Positions 14,359 through 21,964 of a stretch of DNA of 23,419 nt are shown piece after piece. Positions within the stretch are counted from its first letter, which is position 1. Every line of letters begins with the position of its first letter. Both the position numbers and the translations under genes were made by a program. The notes under the pieces were generated by a model that saw nothing but the letters and a program-made list of their open reading frames with translations, did no database searches and was not told the origin of the DNA. The DNA is from a virus, in the IMG/VR virus record IMGVR_UViG_3300006924_000190, positions 1 to 23,419 of that record; one strand, written 5' to 3'.

Positions 14359-15281
14359 ACATATTCTCTCATATGTTTCCACGCTGTGCCGTCTGTTAAT
14401 TCTTGGAAGTTCCAATGAAACATACTAATACGTTCTAACCATTTTTGTCGATCAAACTCTTGAGGATTTTCTATCTTACTAAAGTCTGTGTGACAAACTT
14501 CTTCACATTGACTCTTATCTGGGTCTGTAATAAATCCAGGATATCCTTGTATTAGTGGTCCAACAATACTACTGCTATTATGATTTACAACAGCCCACGC
14601 TTTGTTTAAATCTTGATCTAAAGGCGAACCAGGCATTGAAACTTTAATGTTTTTATTGCTTCGATATTTTTGTATTAGTTGTGGCAAGTATTGAGTTATG
14701 GCTTTTTTATCACCTGGGTGCGGCCTAATAACAATAGTTCGATCGGTATGATTTAAAATTTTTGCAATAGTAGTTTCTAACCAATTAGTTACGGATAATT
14801 CTCCCATACTCCATCCTTGATTACGTTGTAAACAAATTACAATATTTTTTCCTTTCTTTCGGTTTTCAAGAGCTATATCTAAATGTTTAGAAATTTGTTG
14901 CCAACGTTTAGGATTAGGATTATCATCAAAGTAATTACCAGTATTTGGAAATACACCGTCAAAACTATATCTCAAATAGTGATGAGGACGATTAATTTTG
15001 TTTGCATATAAAAACAAGTTTGCGTCTGCTGTGCATACGTGTGTATTTGATGTATTATTCATTACACGCTGTCGTAACTGCAAGTGGGGTGCATTTTTAC
15101 CAACTGCGTGTTGCCAGCCTTGAATCATTCCAACATCGCACTTTTGTAAGTCGTATCCTTTGTGTACAATTCCAGTATCTCCGGCAGCATTTACACCTTG
15201 AATAAATTTAGTAAGTATATCAAATTTTTCTTGGCTCTTATTATAACTTGGAACTACATTATAGTAACTAACGACTTTCAT
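14355..15281 (-). CDS. KpsC/KpsS-like capsule biosynthesis protein
   Basis: 308 residues from ATG 15281 (MKVVSYYNVVPSY), overlapping the end of the upstream fusion gene by 14 bases; an alternative start 18 bases earlier adds only MLGILL. Blocks: KNIVICLQRNQGWSM (145-159, the Q strand), NHTDRTIVIRPHPGDKKA (about 177-194), AWAVVNHNSSSIVGPLIQGYPGF (NHNSSS..G.L..G.P), and the tail IENPQEFDRQKWLERISMFHWNF..LTDGTAWKHMREYV. It keeps the canonical RPHP and Q motifs, so it looks like an active-type copy. It shares the short MKVV start with the next gene, which suggests tandem duplication. Function is inferred as a Kdo or related ketose transfer because kdsA and kdsB are present. Confidence 0.62.
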   Translation of the reverse strand: MKVVSYYNVVPSYNKSQEKFDILTKFIQGVNAAGDTGIVHKGYDLQKCDVGMIQGWQHAVGKNAPHLQLRQRVMNNTSNTHVCTADANLFLYANKINRPHHYLRYSFDGVFPNTGNYFDDNPNPKRWQQISKHLDIALENRKKGKNIVICLQRNQGWSMGELSVTNWLETTIAKILNHTDRTIVIRPHPGDKKAITQYLPQLIQKYRSNKNIKVSMPGSPLDQDLNKAWAVVNHNSSSIVGPLIQGYPGFITDPDKSQCEEVCHTDFSKIENPQEFDRQKWLERISMFHWNFQELTDGTAWKHMREYV

Positions 15282-16971
15282 TAACAGTATCCCAAGCAAA
15301 GCCGTTCATCAACTCATTTCTTGAAAATTGACAATAACTAAGGTGTGACATTAAAGCAGTCATTTCATCTTTGTCTGGTATATGCAAATTTTCTACTTCT
15401 TCTAATTTAGTATTGCATACAATTGATGCGCAATTAGGACCAAGTGCGATAGCAGGTTTTCCAAAATTTAACGCTTCTAAGGCAGCAATGCTGTTGTATG
15501 TTATAAGACAATGAACATTGTTTGATAGTGCATCTTCAATAGAATTACCAGTTATTCTATGTGTTCTATTAGGTTTTAATCTAACTTCGATTGGTCGATC
15601 AGTAATGTTCTTTAATTGTGCTACTATTTGTTTTGTCCATTCCTCTGGGCTAGGTTGATCAAAGAATTTCATAACTTTGTCACTAGGAGGACATATTAAT
15701 ATTTTACTTCCTTTTTTAAATTTTTTATATTTCCATCCTAGTAACCTATCTGTAGGACGTTCGATAATTGGACCATAGTCTTGTAAATTATTTTTTGTAA
15801 CTCTATGCCAGCCTTTTGATTTACTTTTTGTATTACCAAAATATCCTGTGTCGATTGCATAAAACTCTCTACCAGTTTCCCAACAGTGCTTGACTGCTTC
15901 TCTACTAGACTTTCCAACTCCTCGAATAATTAACGGAGTATTTGTATTTTTTTCTTTATCCCAACTACTCAATTTGCCGCCGCTGCCTAAACTTAGTGCT
16001 TCTAGATATTCATCGTATACGTACGATTTATTATCGTAATTTAAGTCGTCATTAAATATTGCTGCTACCTTTGCAGTCTTTCCTTGTTGAAATTTATTCT
16101 GTATAATTTTCATAGCATTTTCCTCAGTATAGCCGTAGTAAGTTCCTTCGGGATCAATTGTTGCATATGTAAAAGCCTCAATTGATTGCCGTAAACTATC
16201 AGGCAATGATAAATTGTTAACTAATTTAGGTATTCGTTTTTCAGTACTTAGTTTATTAGATATGTTGTGATATTCACTAGTAAGATACTTACGTTCAGCT
16301 TTATAGTATTCATTTGCATATTCACAATTTTGATATCGTTCAAACCACGGGCCGCCTTCTGTATAATGTAGAAACTTAGGCTTACCATCTTCCGGTTCTT
16401 TGTACCAACCTACTAACCAATTCCATTCGTGACTAAGTTCGCCTACTTCACTGTCGTCTAACCAACTAAATCTATGCAAGTATGCTCCAGTAATTTCTTC
16501 GTTATTAACTAGCTCTTTAGTTAGTTGTTTATTAGAATGATGTCCGCAATTAATTAACATCATACTAGACCAATTTTTACGTGGATAAACTGTCTGTTGT
16601 TGTCCGTCCATTTTTATGCCCTGTTTAGGAGTATAATCGTGTTGAGCACACATTACTGCATATTTGTCATCTCTTTGATCAAATAAATTTTTAACATCTT
16701 CAAGAGCAATAAAATCACAGTCAATGAATAAAGCCCATCCATCAAACTCTTGAAGTTCAGGAACAAGGAATCTAGTAAATGTAAATTCTGTACTTGCAAG
16801 TTTATCCTTTTCTCTCCAATACAACTCGTCTTTTCTAAGTTGTTTCTGTTTTAACGGAATAATATCTACTTCGACTGTTGCTGTATTAAGAATACTCTGC
16901 TTACACGCCTGGTATGCAATGTCTTCTCTTCGGTCCCAGCCTACATAAATTTTTAATTTATCTTCTTTCAA
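15268..16971 (-). CDS. Fusion: glycosyltransferase domain plus KpsC/KpsS-like domain
   Basis: 567 residues with two modules. Residues 1-~230 form a GT-A-like transferase: KIYVGWDRREDIAYQACKQS, LFIDCDFIAL with DxD at D84/D86, CAQHDYTP, WSSMMLINCGHH, LDDSEVGELSHEWNWLVGWY and HYTEGGPWFERYQ. This is the wording of phage glycosyltransferases acting on hexoses, DxD being the metal site. After a helical linker (~240-295), residues ~300-560 repeat the Kps-like domain: IDTGYFGN, KILICPPSDKVMKFFDQPSP, ITDRPIEVRLKPNR, HCLITYNSIAALEALNFGKPAIALG. Two-domain proteins that build a disaccharide unit, as KpsC does with two Kdo-transferase modules, are a precedent for the idea but not the exact make-up. The start is a TTG at 16971, with a strong GGAGG six bases upstream, inside the end of the preceding gene. 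Confidence 0.7.
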   Translation of the reverse strand: MKEDKLKIYVGWDRREDIAYQACKQSILNTATVEVDIIPLKQKQLRKDELYWREKDKLASTEFTFTRFLVPELQEFDGWALFIDCDFIALEDVKNLFDQRDDKYAVMCAQHDYTPKQGIKMDGQQQTVYPRKNWSSMMLINCGHHSNKQLTKELVNNEEITGAYLHRFSWLDDSEVGELSHEWNWLVGWYKEPEDGKPKFLHYTEGGPWFERYQNCEYANEYYKAERKYLTSEYHNISNKLSTEKRIPKLVNNLSLPDSLRQSIEAFTYATIDPEGTYYGYTEENAMKIIQNKFQQGKTAKVAAIFNDDLNYDNKSYVYDEYLEALSLGSGGKLSSWDKEKNTNTPLIIRGVGKSSREAVKHCWETGREFYAIDTGYFGNTKSKSKGWHRVTKNNLQDYGPIIERPTDRLLGWKYKKFKKGSKILICPPSDKVMKFFDQPSPEEWTKQIVAQLKNITDRPIEVRLKPNRTHRITGNSIEDALSNNVHCLITYNSIAALEALNFGKPAIALGPNCASIVCNTKLEEVENLHIPDKDEMTALMSHLSYCQFSRNELMNGFAWDTVNESR

Positions 16972-17716
16972 TATCTTCCTCCACGCATTGTTCTCCCCAT
17001 TGTACTTCTAGTATATGAGTATTTTCTGTTCCGGGATTGCTTGCTTTGTGCCAAACTTCTTTACCAATTTCAAATGTTTTACTTTTTTGTTCTAGTAGTA
17101 TACTACTTTGTATACCATTCAGCTCAGTGTCCATTTTAACTATACCTTCTAGTACATTCCATTCTTCTGAACGTTTAAAGTGTTTTTGGTCACTGAGTGA
17201 TTTGCCGGGATATATTACAAGCTCTTTTACTTTGTAACCTTGCTTAGGTTTGTGATCTAACACACGCCAGTAGCCCCAATCACGTTCTGTCTTTTGTGTT
17301 TTCCATTCGTCGAGTATCCAACTACTGCTATTAGCTTTGTTTTCTCCGCCAACGCCAAAGACAAATTCAACATCTGTAAATTTCATTTCGGGTATGTTAG
17401 ATTTTGATCTATCTCCGCCATTGGCGAAAATAAGTTTTGATTTTGAACTTTTTGTAGATACTACTTGCATTATTGCGTGATTAGCAGTATCGTCTATGTC
17501 GTCGAACCCTATAACTTCATCTACAACACTGAGTTCTTTTATAATTGCACACCGTTCATCAAACGACATAAAAGGTCTTCCCTTTTTGCGTGTTAACCAT
17601 TCGTCACTGTTAACACCTACAACTAAGTGATCTCCTAGTTCTTTCGCTGCTTTAAAATATTCTATGTGTCCGGAGTGTAGCGGATCAAATCCACCTGTAA
17701 CTAAAACTATATCCAT
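16958..17716 (-). CDS. Fusion: RfaE/TagD-like cytidylyltransferase plus ManC-type phosphomannose isomerase cupin
   Basis: 252 residues. Residues 1-~140 are a nucleotidyltransferase with VTGGFDPLHSGHIEYFKAAKELGD: H14 and H17 form the HxGH catalytic motif, followed by GVNSDEWLTRKKGRPFMSFDER, which is typical of RfaE C-terminal and TagD proteins. These transfer CMP or AMP onto sugar or glycerol phosphates. Residues 147-252 match the cupin part of mannose-1-phosphate guanylyltransferase/mannose-6-phosphate isomerase: WGYWRVLDHKPKQGYKVKEL, PGKSLSDQKHFKRSEEWNVLEG (metal ligands Q177, H179, E184 or E185), HKASNPGTENTHILEVQWGE (H223). The usual terminal EDDI is EEDI. ManC normally pairs this cupin with a GDP-mannose transferase, so this pairing is unusual. 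A late-type promoter lies directly upstream. Confidence 0.78.
   Translation of the reverse strand: MDIVLVTGGFDPLHSGHIEYFKAAKELGDHLVVGVNSDEWLTRKKGRPFMSFDERCAIIKELSVVDEVIGFDDIDDTANHAIMQVVSTKSSKSKLIFANGGDRSKSNIPEMKFTDVEFVFGVGGENKANSSSWILDEWKTQKTERDWGYWRVLDHKPKQGYKVKELVIYPGKSLSDQKHFKRSEEWNVLEGIVKMDTELNGIQSSILLEQKSKTFEIGKEVWHKASNPGTENTHILEVQWGEQCVEEDIERR
16978..16982 (-). promoter_or_regulatory. Strong Shine-Dalgarno site for a TTG start
   Basis: The minus strand reads GGAGG (16982-16978), then six bases (AAGATA), then TTG at 16971. It decides the start of the fusion glycosyltransferase gene, as no ATG with a ribosome site lies nearby. The site is within the last codons of the cytidylyltransferase-cupin gene. 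Confidence 0.7.
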
Positions 17717-17721
17717 ACTGG

Positions 17722-17729
17722 TATTTATT
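17722..17729 (-). promoter_or_regulatory. T4-type late promoter before the cytidylyltransferase-cupin operon
   Basis: The minus strand reads AATAAATA (17729-17722), then CCAGT and ATG at 17716. By T4 spacing, transcription would begin on the A of the ATG. Motif and distance are the same as at 3270-3277. It should drive the four-gene sugar operon down to 13513. Confidence 0.68.
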
Positions 17730-17750
17730 AAGTACTAGTATTATGATTTC

Positions 17751-18233
17751 TTAGATTGGTTTGATAAAACTAACTTTTAAGTGTTTACCGTTAACTTTTA
17801 TTGGAGTTATGTTTGTAAATTTTTCTTCTTTTATTAAACAACTTAATGTGCCAAAGTTATAGCCACTTTTATGTACGTCCCATAGTTCTGTGTCGCCTTC
17901 TCTTTGCCATCCCCAAAAACCTGCTTTTGCGTGTTCTATGTTTTTCTTATTTACCCATTGGTCTATATGATAGTCAATATTAGGCAATGACATTTCACAT
18001 AACGCTCCAGGTTTCATAATATTGTACCAAGCATTTAGAGTTTTTCTTCCTTGGGAGAATGTTAAATGTTCAAAAAAATGTCTCGAAAAAATATTGTCTA
18101 CACTATTATGAGGTACTAAATTATCAATATTCCAAGCAACACAAACAAAATCTATACCAGGAAGGTTTCTTATATCACAAGTTTTATATCCTAATTTAGT
18201 AGGGTTATCTCCGCAACCAAATTCTATATTCAT
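17751..18233 (-). CDS. Class I SAM-dependent methyltransferase (Methyltransf_11-like)
   Basis: 160 residues. The SAM-binding motif I is at the very N-terminus (MNIEFGCGDNPTKLGYKTCDI, E4-G6-G8), so the domain has no N-terminal extension. CDIRNLPGIDFV corresponds to motif II, and DNIFSRHFFEHLTFSQG to the conserved EHL segment near motif IV. GALCEMSLPN is motif V. The C-terminal part (WDVHKSGYNFGTLSCLIKEEKF) matches sugar-linked predicted methyltransferases in polysaccharide clusters. It could methylate a sugar hydroxyl or carboxyl of the glycan made by its neighbours. The start sits right after the stop of the upstream gene (GGAATATAAATG, in which TAA then ATG abut). The sequence TATAAATG here is a near match to the late promoter but overlaps the stop and start codons, so it is treated as chance. 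Confidence 0.8.
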   Translation of the reverse strand: MNIEFGCGDNPTKLGYKTCDIRNLPGIDFVCVAWNIDNLVPHNSVDNIFSRHFFEHLTFSQGRKTLNAWYNIMKPGALCEMSLPNIDYHIDQWVNKKNIEHAKAGFWGWQREGDTELWDVHKSGYNFGTLSCLIKEEKFTNITPIKVNGKHLKVSFIKPI

Positions 18234-19154
18234 TTATATTCCTTTCAATAAATGGAACCAAGGTAGGCCTTGTGCTATTTCGTCTTCTCGCCATTGGCAA
18301 TAACCTAAATTATTTAACCATTGTTGTCTATCAAATAATTCTGGTGATTCTATTTGAGATAAATCTTTATTACTACAATCCCAAGCCATTGAACTAGAAC
18401 ACATACTAAATGTAGGAATGCCTTCGCATATACTTTCAGTTAATGCATTACTATTGAATCCTACTACAGCATATGCATCTTTAAAGTCTTTGTACAATCC
18501 GTCTCCACCTTCAAGTGCTCCTTGACCACTACGGCTCCCAAGAGTATTTGTACTAAGATCAATATCAAAATCTTTTAATGCTTCTAATTGTCGATCTTGA
18601 CGTAAAGGATGCATACGTACACGTATAGGGCGATCAGTATATTTTTTAATTTCATTTAATGTAAACTCAACAAAGTTTTTATACGACCCGTGCTGTGCTA
18701 ATAAGTTTTTTAAACTGCTATCTCCTGGCCGTTGCAAAATTAAAAGTATATATTCGCCTGTCGTACGCCAAGGTTTAATTTGTATATTTTGATCTCGTTG
18801 TATACGATGCCATCTGTCAGGTGGAGAGTTTTCATTACAATAGTCTCCTTCGTTTTGGAAATAACTAGTCCAACTATATCTATGATATGATCCTGGAACT
18901 CCTCTAGGTAATGCATTACGTCGAAATATCGGAGCTTCAGCAACTATAAAAGGCTTACCACTGTCTATAATGTATTGATAATATTTTTGGAACTTTTTAT
19001 TCTTTTGGCCAATTATGTTGTGTTGTAAAAATACTTCTGCTTCTTCGAGTCCAGCTTTATCGTTCCAAGATACTAACTTAAAGTTAGGAAACTTAGGTAT
19101 AGGATGATTCCTATACATTTCTTTAATAGCTACTACTAAACTATCTCTGTTCAT
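18234..19154 (-). CDS. KpsC/KpsS-like capsule biosynthesis protein
   Basis: 306 residues. The first ~120 residues are variable (MNRDSLVVAIKEMYRNHPIP; VAEAPIFRRN), then the shared family blocks follow: IKPWRTTGEYILLILQRPGDSS (126-147), KKYTDRPIRVRMHPLRQDR (170-188), AYAVVGFNSNALTESICEGIPTF (the N.S.N..E....G.P block), and the tail IESPELFDRQQWLNNLGYCQWREDEIAQGLPWFHL. The PWR..GEYILL..Q pattern is closest to the copy at 11750-12628. RMHP retains the histidine. Its start lies within the end of the methyltransferase at 19141, giving a 14-base overlap. A Kdo-type or related glycosyl transfer is inferred from the family; the substrate is not known. Confidence 0.62.
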   Translation of the reverse strand: MNRDSLVVAIKEMYRNHPIPKFPNFKLVSWNDKAGLEEAEVFLQHNIIGQKNKKFQKYYQYIIDSGKPFIVAEAPIFRRNALPRGVPGSYHRYSWTSYFQNEGDYCNENSPPDRWHRIQRDQNIQIKPWRTTGEYILLILQRPGDSSLKNLLAQHGSYKNFVEFTLNEIKKYTDRPIRVRMHPLRQDRQLEALKDFDIDLSTNTLGSRSGQGALEGGDGLYKDFKDAYAVVGFNSNALTESICEGIPTFSMCSSSMAWDCSNKDLSQIESPELFDRQQWLNNLGYCQWREDEIAQGLPWFHLLKGI

Positions 19155-19701
19155 TTTTAAATAAAAGTCCTGTTTTTTTGACGAATTGATGTTTCTTCTT
19201 TTTACCCATTGTTGACAATTGTCGCATTTGATTAGTTAAATTTTCGTCATATGTAAAGTTATATTTAGACATTGTCTCTATCCAATATTCTTGTGTATTT
19301 TCATTTACGTGATGATGGCCGCCGTGACCAATTGGTGCGTATGTCATTATTAAGTATTTTGCTTGTTGCATAGCCTGAACATAATTAGGAATATATTCTT
19401 CGTATACGTGTTCGACAAACTCTGCACTCCAAGCAAGATCGTAATTTTCTGTTATTGGAACAGGTCCTTTTGTAAAGTCGTGAATTATAAACTTACTATT
19501 ATCGTAGCGATCTAAAGTATAGTCTCCGTCTATTCCTGTTGCTTTTATTCCTATGTTATTTGCTAATTCTACCATACCGCCTGGACCACAACCAACATCT
19601 ATCATTGACTGTATGCCAAATGTAGCCTTTGCCCATTCTAGTGTTCCGCGATCTAAATGTGTCTTTCCGTTGTGGCCGCCTAGGTGTTCTTCTAATGTCA
19701 T
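19141..19701 (-). CDS. Class I SAM-dependent methyltransferase
   Basis: 186 residues with SAM motif I at MIDVGCGPGGMVELANN (residues 33-49), an acidic residue at the end of strand 2 in ATGIDGDYTLD, motif II-like KFIIHDFTKG, and motif IV-like YDLAWSAEFVEHVYEEY. YLIMTYAPIGHGGHHHVNENTQEYW follows (split: YLIMTYAPIGHGG and HHHVNENTQEYW). The HGGHHHVN stretch fits FkbM-unrelated sugar methyltransferases of phage and surface-glycan clusters, but no subtype can be named. The C-terminus is basic (GKKKKHQFVKK). Its gene starts at ATG 19701, 21 bases after the GSCFA gene, with an AAGG ribosome site, and ends overlapping the Kps-like gene. Probable role: O-methylation of the glycan. Confidence 0.8.
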   Translation of the reverse strand: MTLEEHLGGHNGKTHLDRGTLEWAKATFGIQSMIDVGCGPGGMVELANNIGIKATGIDGDYTLDRYDNSKFIIHDFTKGPVPITENYDLAWSAEFVEHVYEEYIPNYVQAMQQAKYLIMTYAPIGHGGHHHVNENTQEYWIETMSKYNFTYDENLTNQMRQLSTMGKKKKHQFVKKTGLLFKNEQR

Positions 19702-19722
19702 TTTGTACCTTGATCCTTGTAT

Positions 19723-20679
19723 CTATTGTGAACTAAAAAATTTAGAAACAAAATTTTCAATAATAATTTTTACAATATTGTTATTAACGTGTCGTGTTGT
19801 ATTATCTTCAAATAGCGTAGGTATATCTGTGTGCGCACCTACCCATCTAACCATTTCAAAGCTGGGCCAGTAATATACCCGTTTTCTTTGGGTCGTACGA
19901 AAGAATTCATCTAAACTTACACGCAATATACTTTTACTAACACAATCACTTACCATTGTAGGGCGATCACTAAAGGTTGCATTTAATGGCACAGGACTTA
20001 ACGTAAAAATTACCGCTGTATCTTTACCTGCGTAAGTTTGCACTAAATCTACAATGCGTTGCATATTTTCTACATTTTCTTGCACAGTTGATGTTACACA
20101 CTTATGCTTTGCAGGATCGTACTGAGAAGCAGGTACTCCTCGCCAAAATACATTATTTGTTTCTACATCTTTCCAAACTTCACCTAAACCAAATGTGACA
20201 ACAACTGCACTTACTTCTTTAAAATGTTGTAGTAATTTTTGCTGTTCTTGATCTGGTTCCCACTGATAAGCCCCAAGTTCGTTGTCGTTATCATACCAAT
20301 AAGCATCCGTACTACGGTCACCAGTTAACGCCCATTCTAAGTACTGTCTAACAGCAAAACTATTATTAAGTCCTTCTGGTACGTTAATATAACTTGTTCC
20401 TTTACCGTTAGCGTTTAGCCAATTACGTAGTCTATCTGCAAAGCAACTGCCCATAGTAACTACTTTATCGTTATCGCCAAATATAGGTGTATCAGGTCCA
20501 AACCCTTTGAATACAAACTCTTTTGCCATTGCATCTAAGTCAGCAAATTGCTCTTTCTTAGCAGGAAAATAATTTACATTGCCTTTATGCCAAGAACTTT
20601 TTTCTACTTTAAAATTACCAGCACTTAGTTTAGCACTTTTAGGATGGATTGTTATGTTTGCAAATTTATCTTTAGGCAT
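19723..20679 (-). CDS. GSCFA-domain protein (SGNH/GDSL-like putative acyltransferase or esterase)
   Basis: 318 residues with the family's name-giving motif in VVTMGSCFADRLRNWL (about 73-88; the serine of GSCF is the expected nucleophile). VVTFGLGEVWKDVE then fits the family's second block. IFTLSPVPLNATFSDR, DCVSKSILRVSLDEFF and RVYYWPSFEMVRW complete the order of GSCFA proteins, with the D..H-type end at about 297-303 (LFEDNTTRHV). Members are found in polysaccharide clusters and are thought to add or remove acyl groups. There is no signal peptide, so it should be cytoplasmic. The 89 bases upstream to the next gene hold no promoter I would defend, and AAAGAGA precedes the ATG. Enzyme activity is unproven for the family; the glycan link is by context. 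Confidence 0.78.
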   Translation of the reverse strand: MPKDKFANITIHPKSAKLSAGNFKVEKSSWHKGNVNYFPAKKEQFADLDAMAKEFVFKGFGPDTPIFGDNDKVVTMGSCFADRLRNWLNANGKGTSYINVPEGLNNSFAVRQYLEWALTGDRSTDAYWYDNDNELGAYQWEPDQEQQKLLQHFKEVSAVVVTFGLGEVWKDVETNNVFWRGVPASQYDPAKHKCVTSTVQENVENMQRIVDLVQTYAGKDTAVIFTLSPVPLNATFSDRPTMVSDCVSKSILRVSLDEFFRTTQRKRVYYWPSFEMVRWVGAHTDIPTLFEDNTTRHVNNNIVKIIIENFVSKFFSSQ

Positions 20680-20768
20680 ATTTTTTCTCTTTATTAAACA
20701 AATTCTATCTGAACTGTATTATGCTTTTTATATCTACCAATAGTTTCAATTATATGTTGAACCTTGTA

Positions 20769-21512
20769 TTATAATTTATGTCTTTTAATAAACTTCTGTT
20801 GCCAACGTTTTTTCTGATCGCCTTTGTTATGGACCATTTTATCTTTAAGAACACTACTGCTCACAGGATGTTTATTTGATTCTGTATTAGTATTTAAGTT
20901 TAAAAATTGACTTTGGTCTTCATAACTTAATCGTAGTTGATAAAATATCCAACTGTCGTGTGTTTCTCTATAATTATCTAGACCGTTTAAGTATGCGTCT
21001 TCAAATTTTTGTAAAAAAGTTTTAGTGAAATCATTTTTTAAATTATATCCCATAACACCGCACTCGTCGTATTCTGAAGGCCTGCCTAGATAAGCTATTG
21101 ACTTATTCTTAGGAAAGGCGTTATTAAGAAATTTTTCATCAATGTTATCAAACATTAATATATCAGCATCTAACCAAATGAGATACTCAGATTGTCTTTG
21201 AGATTCTTTAAATACTGCAAAAGTTTTATGTGCAAACTTAATACCGTTGTATCTAAATGCTCTTGGATATTCTTCTTTTGTTCCGTTGTAATGGGGGTTG
21301 TCTTTGTGTGTATTAATAAAATTTACTAATTTAGGACACTCGTTATATAAGTCATAGAATGTTAAACGAGGATGAGAATAATCTATTTTGTCTTCGCTGT
21401 AAATAACTATATTAACATTTTCCGGCAAACGCTGTATCCAAGTTTCAATATTTAATTTACTAATTTCATCCCAATATTTTTTATTTAAACTAGTAACTAT
21501 AGTATAAATCAT
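20769..21512 (-). CDS. GT-A-fold glycosyltransferase-like protein with DxD motif
   Basis: 247 residues. The start is MIYTIVTSLNKKYWDE. VNIVIYSEDK (33-42) forms the second strand, and YLIWLDADILMFD (110-122, D115/D117) is the DxD motif. AYLGRPSEYDECGVMGYNL and DSWIFYQLRL form the later conserved stretch, and the end is basic (KKRWQQKFIKRHKL). It is the third, more distant paralogue of the genes at 1766-2482 and 12670-13512; all share W[IML]DAD. It begins four bases inside the end of uvsY with GAGG upstream, so it is likely part of the same transcript as uvsX-uvsY. A transfer from a nucleotide sugar is expected, with donor and acceptor unknown. Confidence 0.7.
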   Translation of the reverse strand: MIYTIVTSLNKKYWDEISKLNIETWIQRLPENVNIVIYSEDKIDYSHPRLTFYDLYNECPKLVNFINTHKDNPHYNGTKEEYPRAFRYNGIKFAHKTFAVFKESQRQSEYLIWLDADILMFDNIDEKFLNNAFPKNKSIAYLGRPSEYDECGVMGYNLKNDFTKTFLQKFEDAYLNGLDNYRETHDSWIFYQLRLSYEDQSQFLNLNTNTESNKHPVSSSVLKDKMVHNKGDQKKRWQQKFIKRHKL

Positions 21513-21964
21513 AGTGACGCATCCTCCATACCTGCTACTCTTAACTTAACTACGTTTGTAATTTGCCATTGCTTTTGATCAAGAGCTTTGAGTACACCTA
21601 ACCATTTGTTACGCATTAGTGCAAATTCATTAATAATCTTTTCATAATCAACAACGTCTGCCTCACCGTCTACGTATTTTTCAACGTCACGGCTTGACAG
21701 AGCTCGTTGATAGTTTTCAAGATATTTCTTAAAAAATGAGCTACGCAACCTACGTAGCTCAATATTTAAATAGTTTAGTATAGCTTCAATCTCTTGAAGT
21801 TGATTGAATCGTTGTTCAACAATACCTGGCATACTTGCTGCCGCACGTTCTACATTTCCAACTAGTTTAACCTCTTTGCGAGCATCAACTATTTCGTCTT
21901 CAAAGTAAGCAATTGCTTGTGGTATTTTGCTTATGTCACGAGATACTTCGCTATACCAACCCAT
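21509..21964 (-). CDS. uvsY: UvsY recombination mediator
   Basis: Helps UvsX displace single-stranded-DNA-binding protein and load on ssDNA. 151 residues (T4 UvsY 137). It shows the family's long helical wording: QRFNQLQEIEAILNYLNIELRRLRSSFFKKYLENY (parts QLQEIEAILNYLNI and RRLRSSFFKKYLE), SSRDVEKYVDGEADVVD, EFALMRNKWLGVLKALDQK and WQITNVVKLR, ending AGMEDASL. The protein forms hexamers in T4, mediated by the C-terminal helices. It lies two genes downstream of uvsX, separated by the 77-residue acidic gene, and its ATG overlaps that gene's stop by one base (TAATG). High confidence from the pattern and neighbours. Confidence 0.92.
   Translation of the reverse strand: MGWYSEVSRDISKIPQAIAYFEDEIVDARKEVKLVGNVERAAASMPGIVEQRFNQLQEIEAILNYLNIELRRLRSSFFKKYLENYQRALSSRDVEKYVDGEADVVDYEKIINEFALMRNKWLGVLKALDQKQWQITNVVKLRVAGMEDASL

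Noticed and set aside
18231-18238. TATAAATG as a late promoter
   Set aside because: It is formed by the stop and start codons of adjoining genes, and transcription would begin inside the coding region.
20680-20768. TATAAT and CATAAT boxes in the 89-base gap
   Set aside because: Neither has a -35 box at 16-18 bases; the gap is AT-rich, so such matches are expected.
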